Position numbers and translations under genes: made by a program. From contig LSRX01000682.1 in assembly GCA_001939145.1 (NCBI GenBank), positions 229,093 to 293,092 of the forward strand: a stretch of DNA of 64,000 nt, read 5' to 3'. Positions 16,101 to 29,000 of this stretch are shown here, in pieces. This DNA is from Symbiodinium microadriaticum. Its lineage: Eukaryota; Sar; Dinophyceae; Suessiales; Symbiodiniaceae. The notes beneath the pieces are model-generated. The model saw nothing but the letters and a program-made list of their open reading frames with translations. It had not been told where the DNA came from and did not search any database. The first letter of the stretch is position 1, and the number at the start of each line of letters is the position of its first letter.

Positions 16101-18219
16101 AAAAGCCTGAAAACTAGGAGTCCTTATATATCGAGCCTCATAGAGTAGATGCTTATTGTGATGATTAGTCATTAGTCTGGTTGGGGTCCGGGTCCGCAGG
16201 CCCTCCCAAACCCCAAACCCTAAACCCTTAAACCCTAAACCCTTAAACCCTAAACCCCTCCCGTACTGCAGGCAGGTCGCGGATCCTCTTCGCGATCCAG
16301 GTACCAGAAGGTGCAGGCGAAGCGATCTAGGCATGGTAGCTGCAAAGGCATCTAAACCCTAAACCCCTAATTACACCCCCAATCCCTAAACACTAAACCC
16401 ACTCTACAGGAATTGTGGCTTGGAGAAACTTTGGAGTGAAGCGTCTGAAGCGTCTCAGTGTTTGTTCCGGATGAGGCTAGGGCGGCTAGGGGGTTGAAAT
16501 CGGTCAAGGGGGGTTGATCCAAACATGGACAGAGCCGGTGGAGGAACGACCAAAACTCCTGCTCGCTTCAACCTACACCCTGAACCGCAAACCTGGTAAC
16601 TTTGTGTGACCTTCCAAAAAGCCCGTTCGAGGACTTTCCACACTCTGGAACACTGAGGTGGTTGCTTTAAACTGCAGTGAGCTGCAGTCGGCAGTCGTTC
16701 CAAGCAAGCGGGGGGATTCAGGAAATAGCATACCCTCTTCTAGACCCCTGCGCAGAGATAAAGCAGACCTGCTTACTGTATATACTTGGAATGCTCTCCT
16801 CCAGTGCACCCATAAGCAAACATCCCGGTTGCATGGGATGTGCTTTCTACATCCTCCTTTTGGGGCTCTGGATATCCAGAAAGGAGGTCCGCCGCTCTTT
16901 TTTCCTGAACTTTACTTTCCCGGCTCCTTGACCTCAAGCCCCCGAACCCTGAAGCCGGAGCTCGGGGCCCTGAAGACCCCAGGCAGAGGCACTTGGGGTT
17001 CGGCGTTAGGTTAGGATATGTACGGCCCTGGTTTCCCTAAATTTTTGGCCTGAAAAGCTCTATACATCCTTCTCTAAAACTTCTTATATAAGCCCCCGGC
17101 AACGTAAGTTCGCGGCCCTCTTCCTTCTCAGCCCTGAGACTTTAAGGCCCTGCTACCCAGAACACCCGAAGCCCCGAAGACGAAATACCGAATCCTCTTT
17201 CTGTAAGGCCTTATGCTGGAGTCTTATTAAGGAATTTCTTGTTAAGAAATAGGATGAATAGGGATCCATGATAAATACGATGGTTTCCTGCTTATGGTAT
17301 CTTGACTCACATTCCTGAACAAGCACCCTGTATAACATGCCTCTGAAGCACCCCGGCGTGGTGGGAGCACTTCGTGGGGAATCTCATCCGACCAGAAGCC
17401 TGGGCCGGGGCAAACACGCATCGGATTAAGCATCGTTTATAACACGCACTTGTGAGGTGTCGGAGGGATTTCACGAGGATGTTGCACGGGCTGGGACCCA
17501 CATGCACAGGGAATACGAACCCCGCAAATATTACACCTTTAAGCCCAGATGCATTCATTTCCCCTTGCGGCAGTTGCGGAAGAAAGAGCCCGAAACACTC
17601 AACCCCAAAACGATAGCACCCTTATGGGAAGGCGACAGACAGAAGAAGAGCCCGAAGACCCAAATACTGCAAAGCTACCAGTACCACGCTAACCCTTCAT
17701 AATAGCCCTTCTTGATAGGAACCCTTAACGGACCCCTACCAAAACCCCCGAAGTCCTAAACGGTCCTAAACATCATATAAACCTCGTATCCGTATCTTAC
17801 GCACTATAAGGCGGAACCCTAAGTAAAGTCCGCAAACCGCACTAAAAAATCCCATCAACCCGCTAAATGAACCTTACCGCAACCTTCAAAGGAAGGAGCC
17901 CTAAAACAAGAAATTTAACCGAGGTGCAAAGGAGCCGGTTAGCCTTCGGCAGCACCTCTGCGCGGATGTCCAAGGGAGGCTGTACCTCAAGCAATAGGTT
18001 GAAAGCTTTTTTGCTGGGGTTTAGGGTTTAGGGTTAGGGTTTAGGTATTGGGGCTTCGGGCTTTCGTGCATGTGGAGTTCAGGGCCTGTGGGGTTATAGG
18101 CATTTAGGGCTTGGGGGGTTCAAGGTTGGCAGGCTGAGGGCCTTGGGGCTTTGGGTGTCGGTTTCTTGGGCTGGGGTTAGAGTGGCTTCGGATTTTGGGG
18201 TAGCGGGGAAACTTATAGA

Positions 18220-18267
<48 letters not shown>

Positions 18268-21200
18268 ACGAACGAGTGCGAACCCCACAGCCGGCCTCAA
18301 ACAGCCGGATCGAACCACCGAGGGCCGAGCCCCAGTCCTCGTTCCTTGGAATGAAAGAAAGGTCTGTTGAGAAGCTTAAGGGTTTAGGGTTTAGGGCTCT
18401 TAGGCTCTGGAGCTCTTGGGCGTTGGGGATTTGCTGGTTTTTTTCTGGATTTTTAGGACAGTTTCGGGCTGAACGGGCGCTTTTGGGCATTTAAGGTTCA
18501 GGAAATACGGTTTCAGGTCTGTGTGTGGGCTCCCGCATGGCATGTCTGAGGACCCACTTGACAAGTTCCATGCTCTTTGGGCCTTAGGGCTGTAGAGTTT
18601 CAACTTTGTTTTCCTGTGTTTTGTTTTGTTTGTAATCAACTCTTTTCCGCTGAAGTGCTTGTAACAAGTCTAAGCTCCAGCTGAAACGGTACAAACAGGG
18701 CCTCCAAGAAGCCCTTGAATCGCAAAACATCACGAGCCTAAACGCTGAAGCCGAAGCTCGTGAAACCTCTTGTCAACAAGAACTCATGAAAGACACCTTC
18801 GAGGCTTTGGACGGCTTCGGGCTCTGAAAACATGCCGCCCCATCTCATAACCACAAGTATGATGGGAACCCCGGCATGCCCAAGCATCAGTCGCAGCCAG
18901 AGCTGAACATCTTAAGTCTTCAGTTCCCGGATGCCATCATGAAGATCTTCTGCAATCCCTATCTACTAACCCTACACGCCCTAAACCCTAGACCTTATAA
19001 ACCCTAAAAGTTTTCCTAAACTATCAGGAAACCCCAAGAGCCCGTTTTTGCTGGGCTCGAATCTCCGCTGTTATAGCCCCCAACGTCTGACGTAATCGTT
19101 TCAACGCCTCAACGTCGGACGCCAGGAGCCCCACAACTTGACTACTACAGGGGCCTTAATGCTTAGAGTAGGGTTCTGAAATATATTATGTTATACTATT
19201 AATATAATATAGGTATATTATGTTATACTATAAATATAATAGGGATTATTAAGGCCCCTATATTACTCTTACAGAGGCAATTGCAACGTATCCCTTTTCC
19301 GTGAGCTACTGGTGCCCACTTCTGTTGAGTAAGATTCCCAGATATTCTTAACTCAGGCCTGCTCGGGCTGCTAGGATCTATGTTAGGACCCTACAAAGAA
19401 GTCGGAGGGTACAAGTAACCTTTGCTAAGGCCTTCCTGTTGCTCCAATCACTTACCCCTTTGCGGAGGTAAACGACACAAGATCTAGGCATTCTTCTTTT
19501 GTTGATTGCTTTGTGTAGGTTCAGGCTAGGGTTTAGGGCTCAGGGTTTAGGCTTAGACCCCAAATGCTCCAACTTCGGTAGAGGCTCAAATAGAGGATGG
19601 TGGTTAAAATCCGCCCGCAATGACCTGTTCAGGTTTGGGCTTCGGTATAAAGTCCTTTCGATCTTTGGGTGCAGGGCATATAAGGCATATAAACCGACAA
19701 ACGGTCACACGCACACACACACACACACACCGCATCACACCGCAACACAAACAAACAAACATGCATGCATACATACATACGTAAATACATACATGTATAC
19801 ATGTATCACAGAGAGGTCTCGGCCTTCAGGCTTATAGGGCTTCGCATCAAGATTTGGATCAGTGCTTGGGGTCCAGGGGTTCAGAGCCGGGTCGTGGCTG
19901 CGAGGGGTAGAGGAGCCTAGAGCCTCAAGGAAAGACTTAGGGCTTTAGGGCTTTTAGGGTTTTAGGGTTTAGGGTCAAGGGCTTAGGGTCTATAGGTCTT
20001 TAGGGATTAGGGTTGAGGGTCGAGGTTGTAGGGTCTATAGGGTCTAGGGTTTAGGGTTTTAGGGTGTCGGGATTTAGGGATTAGGTTTAGGGTCGAAGGT
20101 TTAGGGTCTAAGATTACAGTTTAGGGTTCTTTCCAAGTCATCAGATGAACGTTACAGAAAAAAAGGAAACTACTTTGTGGACTCTAGATACTCAATATGG
20201 GTTCTCAACCTAACTTCCTTAACAGGCCCTAAAAAGAACCCAGAAGAGTTCAAGTCCAGCTAAACGGGCCCTTAACCCTAAACCCTACCCAGAGAGCCCA
20301 ATACCCCTCAATTAAGGAATATACCTTGAATTACAGGGGCCTTAATATTATTATATGATTTAAGGNATATTACTCTTACAGAGGCAATTGCAACGTATCC
20401 TTGAATTACAGGGGCCTTAATATTATTATATGATTTAAGGTATACTCCTTAATTAAGGGGTATTGGGCTCTCTGGGTAAACCGTTCAGGGGTTCGTGTTT
20501 CACCTGCTGGCCCGCCTTGAGCCCTCACGTTGTCCAGGTGACGAAGATAGCCTCGCTCAGGGACTCACGGGCTTCTGCGACTCAAAGGGCTCACCAAATG
20601 CATCGCGTTCAGGGTTGAAGGGTTTTTTTTGAGGGCCTTTTTCCACCGAAGCAGAAAAAGGCCCTCAAAAAGGAAGGGTGAAGGGTTTAGGGTTGAAGGG
20701 TTTAGGGTTCAGGGCCTCTTTAAAGTGTAACCTCACCGTTTAGGGCTTTGGGTGTCTTCTGCAAAGGGGCCTGGGCGTCTCCTTGTTGCTCTACGTAGGT
20801 CGTCCAATCCCTATGACCACGTTTTAAGCATCCTTCCAGGTGACTAACGCAACAAAGAAAATTGTAAAGCCCCATAAAATTAAGCTCTGACTAAACCCCA
20901 TCAGAATGTGTACTTAAACCCATAACCCAAACCCCCTGCCAAATACTCAGTGCTAAACCCATATACTCAAGCGCCCTCAGAGCCATAATAAGACACAGTT
21001 TTCATAACCCCTTGGGGGTGCAATAATAAAAATGGAGCACTAATTCTAAAAACGGCAAGCCTAAGCCTAAACGGTTTTTGCATCCCCAAACTTTGAACGA
21101 AACCCTACACCCGTACCCTAAACCCTAAGGTAAGGTCCTAAACTCTAAACCCGAAAACCCTGAAACCCGAAACCCTACACCCACACAAAGGCCATAGCCA

Positions 21201-23726
21201 GAACAGTTCTGAGGGCCACCTCGGGAGCCTTTGCCGCTGCTGCCGTCGGCCACCGGACCGAGCCACAACTGTCATTGCTTCGGGGCTTAGGGGTTTTTGT
21301 TCTAGGGCTTAGGGTTTAGGGTTTAGGGACGCTTGGGAGTTTAGAGTTTAGGGTTTGGGGTGTATGTATGTACGTATGTATATATATATATATATTAATT
21401 ATTTATCTATTTACTTGTTTATGTATTTATATGAAGATTATACACAATAATTATAGATTTCTGCTTGTTGCAGCTTGTATGGATGAACAGCTTGGAGTTG
21501 GGCTTCATCTCGGCCCTTGGAGCATCAGTCCGGAGGACCGCCCCTTGGCAGACCCGAAACGCTACGACATAGGTGTAGGGTTTAGCGTTAGGGTTTAGGG
21601 TAAACCCTAAACTGCAAAATCCGCAGACTGCAGACCGCACCGAACGACGTCTAAAATCAAAAATCTGACTGCAGGGCACTCGCAATAAACAAAACATGAC
21701 ATGATTGATGAGATGCCTGGGGGGGGGGGGGGGGGTGACATTTATCACAGAGTTGTTTGATTCAGACAGGGCAGACAGGAAGGGCCCCGAAATCTGTGTG
21801 GTGGCCTTCCCATCAGCATCTGCCAGCTTTGCATCAGTTGCAGGGTAGCAGGTGAACATAGCATGGCTTCCTTGCTTCCAGGACAGGGTCGAACTCGAAG
21901 GTAAAAGTGGGATTTACATTTACATAGCAAGCAGAGCTGCTACTCTGGTACCCCATGCTCCTACTGAGGACGATTTAGGAAACCATTCACAGATGCACAG
22001 TGATCGTATGGAGTGTGGCACCTGGTTGGCTGTGGAAAGAGGCACTCCGGGGATGTTCAGGGCCAGTACACTCACGTGCTGCCAAGTGGGGAATGCACCC
22101 CCTAAGCCCTAGAAGCCCACTAAACCCTGATGGAAGCCCTGAACACCCGCCTTTTGTAGCCTCTGCAAGGCAAACTCCGTAAACCCTATACTTCAGGGCG
22201 TCGAACAGTAGAATAGGCATTTGGGGGGGCGGGGGGCACACTCAAACACAGTTATCATGAACCTTGAGGAAACCTTTCACTACTTTTTCCGGAGTCTGTA
22301 TCGCAAAAAGACCTCTCAACTATCCTAAAACCAAGTTCCAGCAACCCCAAAAAGCCGAAAAGCAAACCATTGCGAAGGAAAACCGTAGGCATCGGATTTG
22401 GTCTGTTCCCACTCCTCCTGCGGAAATGAAAATCGAGTTTCACGATTCAAGTTTTCCCTCAACCTAAACCCCAAAACCTAAGTGGGTTGGTCTGTACATC
22501 GGGGTGTTCTGACACGAGAGGCTTAAGCCCTGCACAGCCATCAGAACCTCTCCAGCATTGCCGGATGGCTTTTTTCTTCATAGAGTATTGAAGTCTATTC
22601 TAATGACTCAGGTGAATCGAACTACCCCTTTGTCTTCGCTTGCTTAAACCCTAAACCCTTTTTCAGCATGGGCTTGGATTGTGTGCCAGCGAACACACCT
22701 CAACAGCAGGGCCCCCTAAACCCTAAACCGTGGGGGTTTTGCGTGCCCGGCGGCGTGTTCGAAGACATTGCATGCGCTCAGGAAACCTCGGAGGGGGAGA
22801 AGCAAAGAAGCCCGAAGATGCTGCTATCATGTTTCGGACTTTAGGATTTTTCCCTCCCACTTAGCAAGGACGAGCCCGCTTTAGGATTTAGGGTTTGGGG
22901 TTTGTTAGGGTGAAGTACTGATGTGCTCCTCCCTATCCCACCCCCCCCCCACGAACTCTGCATGATCCCCTAAAGTAGGGTGGGTTTAGCTGTTCGGTTT
23001 GGGGGTTCAGGGCCTTCACTTTAAAGCTCATAGCGTTGAGGAAGATTGTGGAGGACTTATCCCGCGGCTGCGCAGGAAACAAGGGAGCAACAGACAGGTC
23101 GAACAAGGCTTCGGTGTGTTTTGGTCCACCATGTACCACAAAACAGGAGACAGCTGAAACCCTAAACCCTAATCCCTAAGATTTCTTAACCCTAAACCCC
23201 TAAACTCACAAGGCGGTGAGACCTCTGACCATCTGGCAATGCAAAGGATCGAGGCTCGGCCGAGACTTTGGGCCAGAGTGGGGGTGTCGTGTGGGGCTTT
23301 GGGGTTGAGGTATCGGATTGCCTGCAAGCTTGTATATGGGTAGTTTTCTAAAGTAGGGTCCCTTTTGGGGTCCTTGTTTTTTTTAATACTATATCGGGGA
23401 CCTAAAAAAGGGACCCTACTTTAGAGAACCAACCATATACTAAATGCCACTTACATAGTTTAAATAGGCACCTGAACACCTGTACAAGCCTCACGAAAGA
23501 TGTTGTGCCACGCAATGCCATGGTTGTCTGCCGTAATTCTACGACCAAGGACAACCAAGGCCACCTGATGCATAGTCCACATCTCCAGCCACACTGATGA
23601 GCAACAGTGACTATATTGGGGCCTGCAAGGACAATCCAACTCTTTGGCAAGCTGCTGCGGCGATAAGATATCACCGACCAATGTGTCGATGTGCTCCAGT
23701 ACCTTGGAGAACGATTTCCCGAACAT
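13169..23726 (-). CDS. exons of a second unknown minus-strand gene, with clear 3' end
   Basis: The best part is the 3' end: exon 13363-13428 (YAFDRGTHEADRLLARRAET), a 44-bp GT-AG intron, exon 13285-13318 (VLDDIDECPWC), a 62-bp GT-AG intron with a strong polypyrimidine tract, then a last exon ending in TAG at 13169-13171. Upstream exons on the same strand are 15038-15124 (29 codons, contains SDERFHVLVKDAHMLNQ), about 23030-23153 (contains KHTEALFDLSVAPLFPAQP) and 23472-23726 (85 codons open, contains EHIDTLVGDILSPQQLAKEL and ITADNHGIAWHNIFREACTG). Whether all belong to one gene is not shown; a candidate near 24900-25085 (basic, KKVRARG) may be its 5' part or another gene. The CPWC motif near the C-terminus could bind metal. 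The family is not recognised. Confidence 0.4.
13786..13826. repeat. telomere-like repeat
   Basis: Tandem GGGTTTTAGGGTTTA copies, nearly perfect heptamers. Confidence 0.8.
14041..14268. repeat. TAG/TCG trinucleotide array
   Basis: An interspersed (TAG)n/(TCG)n tract. On the minus strand it gives a 130-codon frame of poly-Leu/Arg that I regard as an artefact of the repeat. Confidence 0.85.
15233..15275. repeat. telomere-like repeat
   Basis: Three to four copies of CCCTAAAC with one-base insertions, next to a poly-C run. Confidence 0.7.
16678..19002 (+). CDS. candidate plus-strand exons, one with an in-frame TGA
   Basis: Exon-like segments on the plus strand are 16678-16802 (contains LRRDKADLLTVYTWNALLQ), 17457-17596 (contains HMHREYEPRKYYTFKPR) and 18669-18827. 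The last has 52 codons, is strongly helical, contains RYKQGLQEALESQN and EALDGFGL, and ends at TGA. The same frame then continues with KYDGNPGMPKHQSQPEL and SLQFPDAIMKIFC to about 18960. The TGA could be a real stop, a recoded codon, or part of a 48-bp GA-AG intron (from GACGGC to CCACAAG), which would restore phase 0. No family is recognised. The opposite strand carries exons of another candidate gene nearby, so orientation is uncertain for the first two segments. Confidence 0.3.
18014..18055. repeat. telomere-like repeat
   Basis: Consecutive GGGTTTA copies. Confidence 0.75.
18216..18267. repeat. (TAG)n microsatellite
   Basis: About 17 TAG trinucleotides. They give spurious poly-Ser and poly-Thr frames. 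Confidence 0.9.
19152..19262. repeat. AT-rich palindromic element, family I
   Basis: AGGGGCCTTAAT at the left end and ATTAAGGCCCCT at the right enclose an AT-rich core with an internal tandem duplication (TATTATGTTATACTAT). Confidence 0.65.
19935..20130. repeat. degenerate telomere-like repeat cluster
   Basis: More than ten GGGTTTA-like copies mixed with variants such as GGGTCTA and GGGATTA. Confidence 0.75.
20290..20482. repeat. palindromic element, family C copy 2, duplicated around a single N
   Basis: It opens with AGAGAGCCCAATACCCCTCA and closes with TAAGGGGTATTGGGCTCTCT. The core sequence TTGAATTACAGGGGCCTTAA appears on both sides of the N at 20366. Just after the N is a copy of sequence from about 19260-19293. 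The true element is probably about 110 bp, and the extra length an assembly join. Confidence 0.6.
21377..21398. repeat. (TA)n microsatellite
   Basis: A run of alternating T and A. A poly-G run lies further on at about 21719-21735. Confidence 0.8.
23338..23436. repeat. palindromic element, family A copy 1
   Basis: The inverted ends are TTTTCTAAAGTAGGGTCCCT and GGGACCCTACTTTAGAGAAC. It lies directly downstream of the 85-codon exon at 23472-23726, so it is intronic if that model is right. Other copies are at about 27947, 39602 and 40687. Confidence 0.75.
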
Positions 23727-26031
23727 CTTGCAATAATGCTCATGCCTAGGGCCTTAATGCTCATGCCTCGGGCCTTTGGGCGAAAAAGCCTCAAATAGTG
23801 TCGAAGCCTGGATCATGACCAAGTTATCCCTCCAGGCCCCTTCGTAGAAGCATACTATGACATGCCGAAAAAGCTAAACCTCCCCCCCCCCAAAAAAAAA
23901 AAAAACACGATTCTCCCGAACCAAAACTCTAAGACAATCACCAGCATCACCAACCCCAGACTCTCCAGCCGCAAGCTCACATGCCAATGACGCTACAAAG
24001 ACCCGAAAAGAGCTGCACCCAAACGCCCTTTTACACGACTGACTTAAGACTCAAAACCCCTAAACAACAATCCCAAAAACACCACCACAATAATCCCTAA
24101 ACCCCAAGGCCCCGAACTCGAGGCTGAACCCCAAGGCCCCCACAACCCTAAAAGCCCAAAGCCGCGTTGCCGGGCCCAGTGCCGGGATAGCAGCCGAGAC
24201 CTGCCCCTCCTGCGCTGAAGGTTTAAGATAAGGGCCTGATTGATGAAGGTCGCCATTTATGGGGTTTCTTGATAGGGTCTTTGCACGGGTGTTATAAATA
24301 TAGGGGTCCTAATGGACAGAATAGGATTTCCTGCAAGGGCTCCGTTCGGTCTTGCGCTTCCCGCCTTTGGAGCCAGGTCATCCCTGCCACCCGCTGCCGG
24401 GTCGTGGGTGTTCACCTGGGAAGATGTGCGATTTAGAGCTGCCCTCCCCTCAAATCCTATATAACCTAAACCCATTTGCATTCAGGATTCATAACCTAAA
24501 CCCTAAAGCCCTAAAACCCTAAACCCTAAATAGAGCTTTTTAATAGAGTTTGGGGCATCCTGTTGCTTCTAAAGAGCCGTCCAGGGCCTCGGGGATCTTA
24601 GAGCTTCCTTTCTGCGTTGAAACGCTTTGAAAAAGCGCTGAGGGTTTAGAGGGTTTGTTGTTGCGTGAAGGCCTTTCGGCTTTAGGGGTATATGCGTTTT
24701 GCTTAGGGGTTTTTGTCCGAGGGCTTGTTGATTGATTGTGTTCATGTACTGCTTTAAGGCTTTGTCTTGGGGTCTATGGGGCTTAGGGTTCCCTTTGTAT
24801 TAAGTCTTTGCAACAGGTCTGTTGGGTTTAGAGTTCTTGCTTGAGTAAACGGGCTTGGTTTTGCCGGGTTTACATAGGGATTGGAGGTCTTGATGTTCAA
24901 TAACGCCCCGCGAGCCCGAACCTTTTTGATTGCCACACGTCGTGTTGCCGGGAGGGTTGGCTGCCGCTTCTGGACAGGCTGATTGAACCTACGGCGGGAG
25001 ACCGGTACAGCCATGCCATGTACAGCTTGAGACTTCAGATCTTGGGATTTAGGTGCCGTGAACCGTAGGGTCGCGACAAAAGGTCGCAAATCTCACGGCG
25101 TGGGGCGTCCCAAACCCGGCAGATGCTTGAAAGGACCCAGGCGTCCCATCAAGAGCTAGGGATCTATGTTCCGGCTCCCCCGCTCCAGACGCGAGTCAGG
25201 AGCCTAGCCACGAACTCAGCTGCCAGATCACTCCTGATAAGCGTCAGTCAGTCAGGTGTAATATCTGGGACTAGAATAGGGTTTTGGGGGCATATCATGC
25301 TGCTGCGTCTTGAAGGCATGGTTCGTTGAGACTCGGGTCCCTTTCCGGATCCCTCTTTGAGTAGAGTTGCGGGGACTTGTTTCCACAAATGGCACACATC
25401 AACATGATGCAAAAGGCATCCCTAAACCCCATCCCCAAACCTTTGCAACAAAACAAGGCGGTTTAGGGTTTAGGGTTACCCTGGAGAAGCCGGATCGACT
25501 TTGTAACCTCGGTTATTTTACATTTAACCCCGTTACAAACCTAAACTGAATCACGGCCCTCCAAAGACATGGGTGCCAAAGCCCATCGCCATAAACTTCG
25601 GTGCGCGCGGTAACGTAGCTTTCCAGTTCATAGGTCATAGGCCCAAAAACATGAAACTTGCAGGTGATATAATTCCAAAAAGTTCCCTAAACCCTTAACC
25701 TACAGGCTACCGGACGCGCCTAAAACTCTCCCGCCAGCGGGGTTGCAACCCTGAGCCCTTTTGCATTCGGGCCTGTTCAAACACACCTCACAGACGGGCT
25801 TAAGAAAACCATAGGCCAGTCTCTTATTTCAGGGATCCTTCGATTGAACAAGCAAACCGAGCGCATCCACACTTGGCCCACCGTCCGATGTTTTTCTCTG
25901 GAGCTCCCGACACCTGAACCCTAAGACCCAAGAAGAAGACTCCAAGACAACAGAGTCCGCGGATCAAAAAATCCTAAACTGGATACTCCCGAAGACTAAC
26001 AAATCCTAAACCGTAACCTGAGCAGGATATG

Positions 26032-29000
26032 CTATTCAAAGAAGCATATAACATAACAAGTGAAAGCCCCAAGACAGGCAACAACAAAAAAGACCAGGCG
26101 CGCCTTGAAGACAAAAAGGGAGTCGCAGGAGGCTGCGGCGAGGAACCCGGGCGCAATGGCCGGCGAGGAGGAGCCCGAGAAGGCTGCCTTTCACAGTGCT
26201 TCTCTTGGTTTAGGGTTTAGGGTAGGGTTTAGGGTTAGGGTTTAGGGTTAGGGTTTAACGTTTAGGGTAGGGTGGTGCAGTGGGGGATACGTGTTTCGAT
26301 CTCTCCGAGTTCAGAAGCAGTAGCGGACTCTCCTAAACCCCGTCGCCCGCTCATCGAGCCTTCGTGTCATAACCCGAAACCTCCTCATCGCCAAAGATGG
26401 TACCGTCACCATCCATGTCACGAAGAGAAAAGAGCATGCCCTCCTGTGGATCGAAGCAGAAGGGCCGAAACAAAAAAAAAAAGGATATCGAAATCCTCCC
26501 ACGACCCCTCTCTGAAGCTTGGGTCCTAAACCCTATAAACTTAACCCGGCCGTTCAATGCTATCCTATAAATCAAGGATTTACGATTTTCCCACCAGCCA
26601 ATCCAAAACCAAAAGCAAAACATGGGGACTCAGAAAAGCGATTGCAATGCAACAAAAATATTGGACTCAGAAAAGCACCAACCAATGCAAACAAAAAACA
26701 ACGAATGGACTCAGAAAAGCGCCAACCAATGCAAAAAGGAAGCAATGGCCAACGTGGCATCGGAAAATGGCGCAGATTGTGCCAACTTGTAGTCAAAAGC
26801 AAAAAATAAACAAAAACAAAGCAACACCTAGGCAGTGTATACAAAAACACTGCAAGATTGCAGCAAAATTGTAGGAACACTTGCCAAAAAATGAGAGCAA
26901 AACTCAAACACAAATAAAGCACAAGTCAACAAACCTGCAAGGAGATGCGAGAAAAAACAACGCACATATAATGCGATATCCGAGGTGTTTTCCCAATTGC
27001 TTTTGTTGACGCATTTTCTGCTTTTTGCAACCCATTGTTTTTTGCAGTTGTCTTGCAGTGTTTTCCCAATTGCTTGTTGACGCATTTTTCTGCCTTGGTC
27101 AAACCCACTTGTCCTGAGTTTTCTACCCAGCGTTTTTTTGCTTTTGCTTTGCATTGGTTTTCCCAATTGTTTTTTTGATCCATCCTTTTGCTTTTTGGGA
27201 CCCGTTGATTTCGCAGCTGTTTTGCATTTATTTTCCCAATTGCTTTTTTGGACCCATGGTTTTTGCTTTTGGGGACCCATTGGGTTCCGCCTTGTTTCCG
27301 GAAAAAATTATTCATCTCAGTTTTATATAGAATAGGCACTAAGGCTGGGTTTAACCCCCTACGTAAACCCTTCAGGCTTGTTTGCAGATTTCCACACATA
27401 TCACGGCTCCTCGTTGCCGACGAAGACGGTGCCTTGCGCGTCGATGGTGGGAGCGCTCCACCTGGGATAGCCCTTCGAAGCCTCTGAAAATCATCGTGCA
27501 TCTCCATAAGGGAAAACACGCACTATCGGCCCAAATACATGCCATTCATAGCATTCTAGAGATCAGGTAAGAACATGACATATGAGATATCCCCCAGGCC
27601 TTTTTTTGAAACCACCCTTTTTGCAACAGGCTTTCCACTTGAAACCACCCTAAACCCTAAACCCTAACCCTAAACCCCTAAACCCCTAAACCCTAAAATC
27701 CTAAACCCTAAGGATCCAGGCCAAGGCACCCGTTTGGCAGGCACATGGTCCGCTCAGGCAATTTGGCTTGTCGGATTGCCATGCCCTCGAGGTCTCCTCT
27801 TTAGGGCTTATAGGGTTTAGGGTTTAGGAGGGTTTAGGGGTTTAGGGTTTATAGGGTTTAGGGGTTTAGGGTTTAGGGGGGTTTAGGGGTTTAGGGTTTA
27901 GGGTGTAGGGTTGTAGGGTTTAGGGTTGCAGGGGCTTCATTCATAAGGTCAGTTCTCCAAAGTAGGGTCCCTTTGTGGGGTCCTTATTTTTTATCTGGGT
28001 GCCGTAGTATATTGGGGGCTTACAAAAGGGACCCTAATTTAGAGAATTGCCCATATGATTTCGGGTAAGGTTTAGTCTAGGGAGCCCTTCATGGTGAAAG
28101 CAAGGGTCTGGTAGTGTATTAGTGTATGTGCCGATCTAAAGCCTGGCCGCACAGAAGATCAACTAGGCTTTGCTGCTGTTTCCGACATGCTAGGCGCCAA
28201 GCCCTAACCCCCCAAAACCCCCGGAACGATCAAACCTGAACCCTGAGCCACTGAACCTCTCAAGCCTAAACCCCTGAATGCTGTGAACCCTACAACCAAA
28301 AACCCTAAACCCATGACGCGCCAAGACCCTACAGTAAATCCTAAACCCCGACCCACAACCCCTAAACCCTAAATCTTAAGCGCTAGCTCGACCTGCTTGG
28401 ACTGGCCCCATCTGCATGGGGCCATGGAAGACCCATCGTAGGATGCCAGTGTCCGCATCGTGGACTTGCCTTTGCTTTAGGAGTTTAGGGGGGTTTAGGG
28501 CTTGAGGTTTTGGGCTAAGGGTTTGGGTTTATAGGGCTTAGGGCTAAGGATTTAGGGTTGCAAGCAAAGTGATTGCATACAGACTATTATGAGGAACCAC
28601 TCACGCAACCCTCCCCCTGAAGTACCAGTAAGTTGCACATCGCAGGTGGCGAACTCCATCACTTGCTGGCAGATGGGCATCCTTGCTTGCCCATCAATGC
28701 AATTACATGAGAGGACATGCTTTTCACAAATGTACAAGATTGTGCAAACCAGCAAAAAACCATTGAAGTCGTTCATGATAAGGCTAGATCACTGTTAAAG
28801 ATCCCACAATAGAACGTAGTAGTGCCAGGCTCCAGAACCACCGAACGCACAATCGGCTGTTGGAGAGTTTCAACTACATACGTACCCAGCTTCCTGATGG
28901 AACTGAAAATCATGCTTTGCCTATAGTCTCCATTGTCGTTCCTTTTTGGGGTTACCTTTTAGGATCCTTCATCTAGACTTGGTTAAACCAAAAAAAGGGA

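Noticed and set aside
18104-18490. Poly-Thr/poly-Ser protein at the TAG microsatellite
   Set aside because: Repeat translation, flanked by telomere-like sequence, with no splice or start support.
26360-26443. EF-hand calcium loop (DMDGDGTIFGDE)
   Set aside because: It matches the EF-hand loop pattern by chance. In the joined protein it is a propeller blade DGT segment followed by the family C-terminus, and no flanking EF helices are seen.
26926-27519. 197-codon Lys/Asn/Gln-rich frame on the minus strand
   Set aside because: Most of it is low-complexity intronic repeat; the real coding part is the exon 27410-27483 in a different frame.
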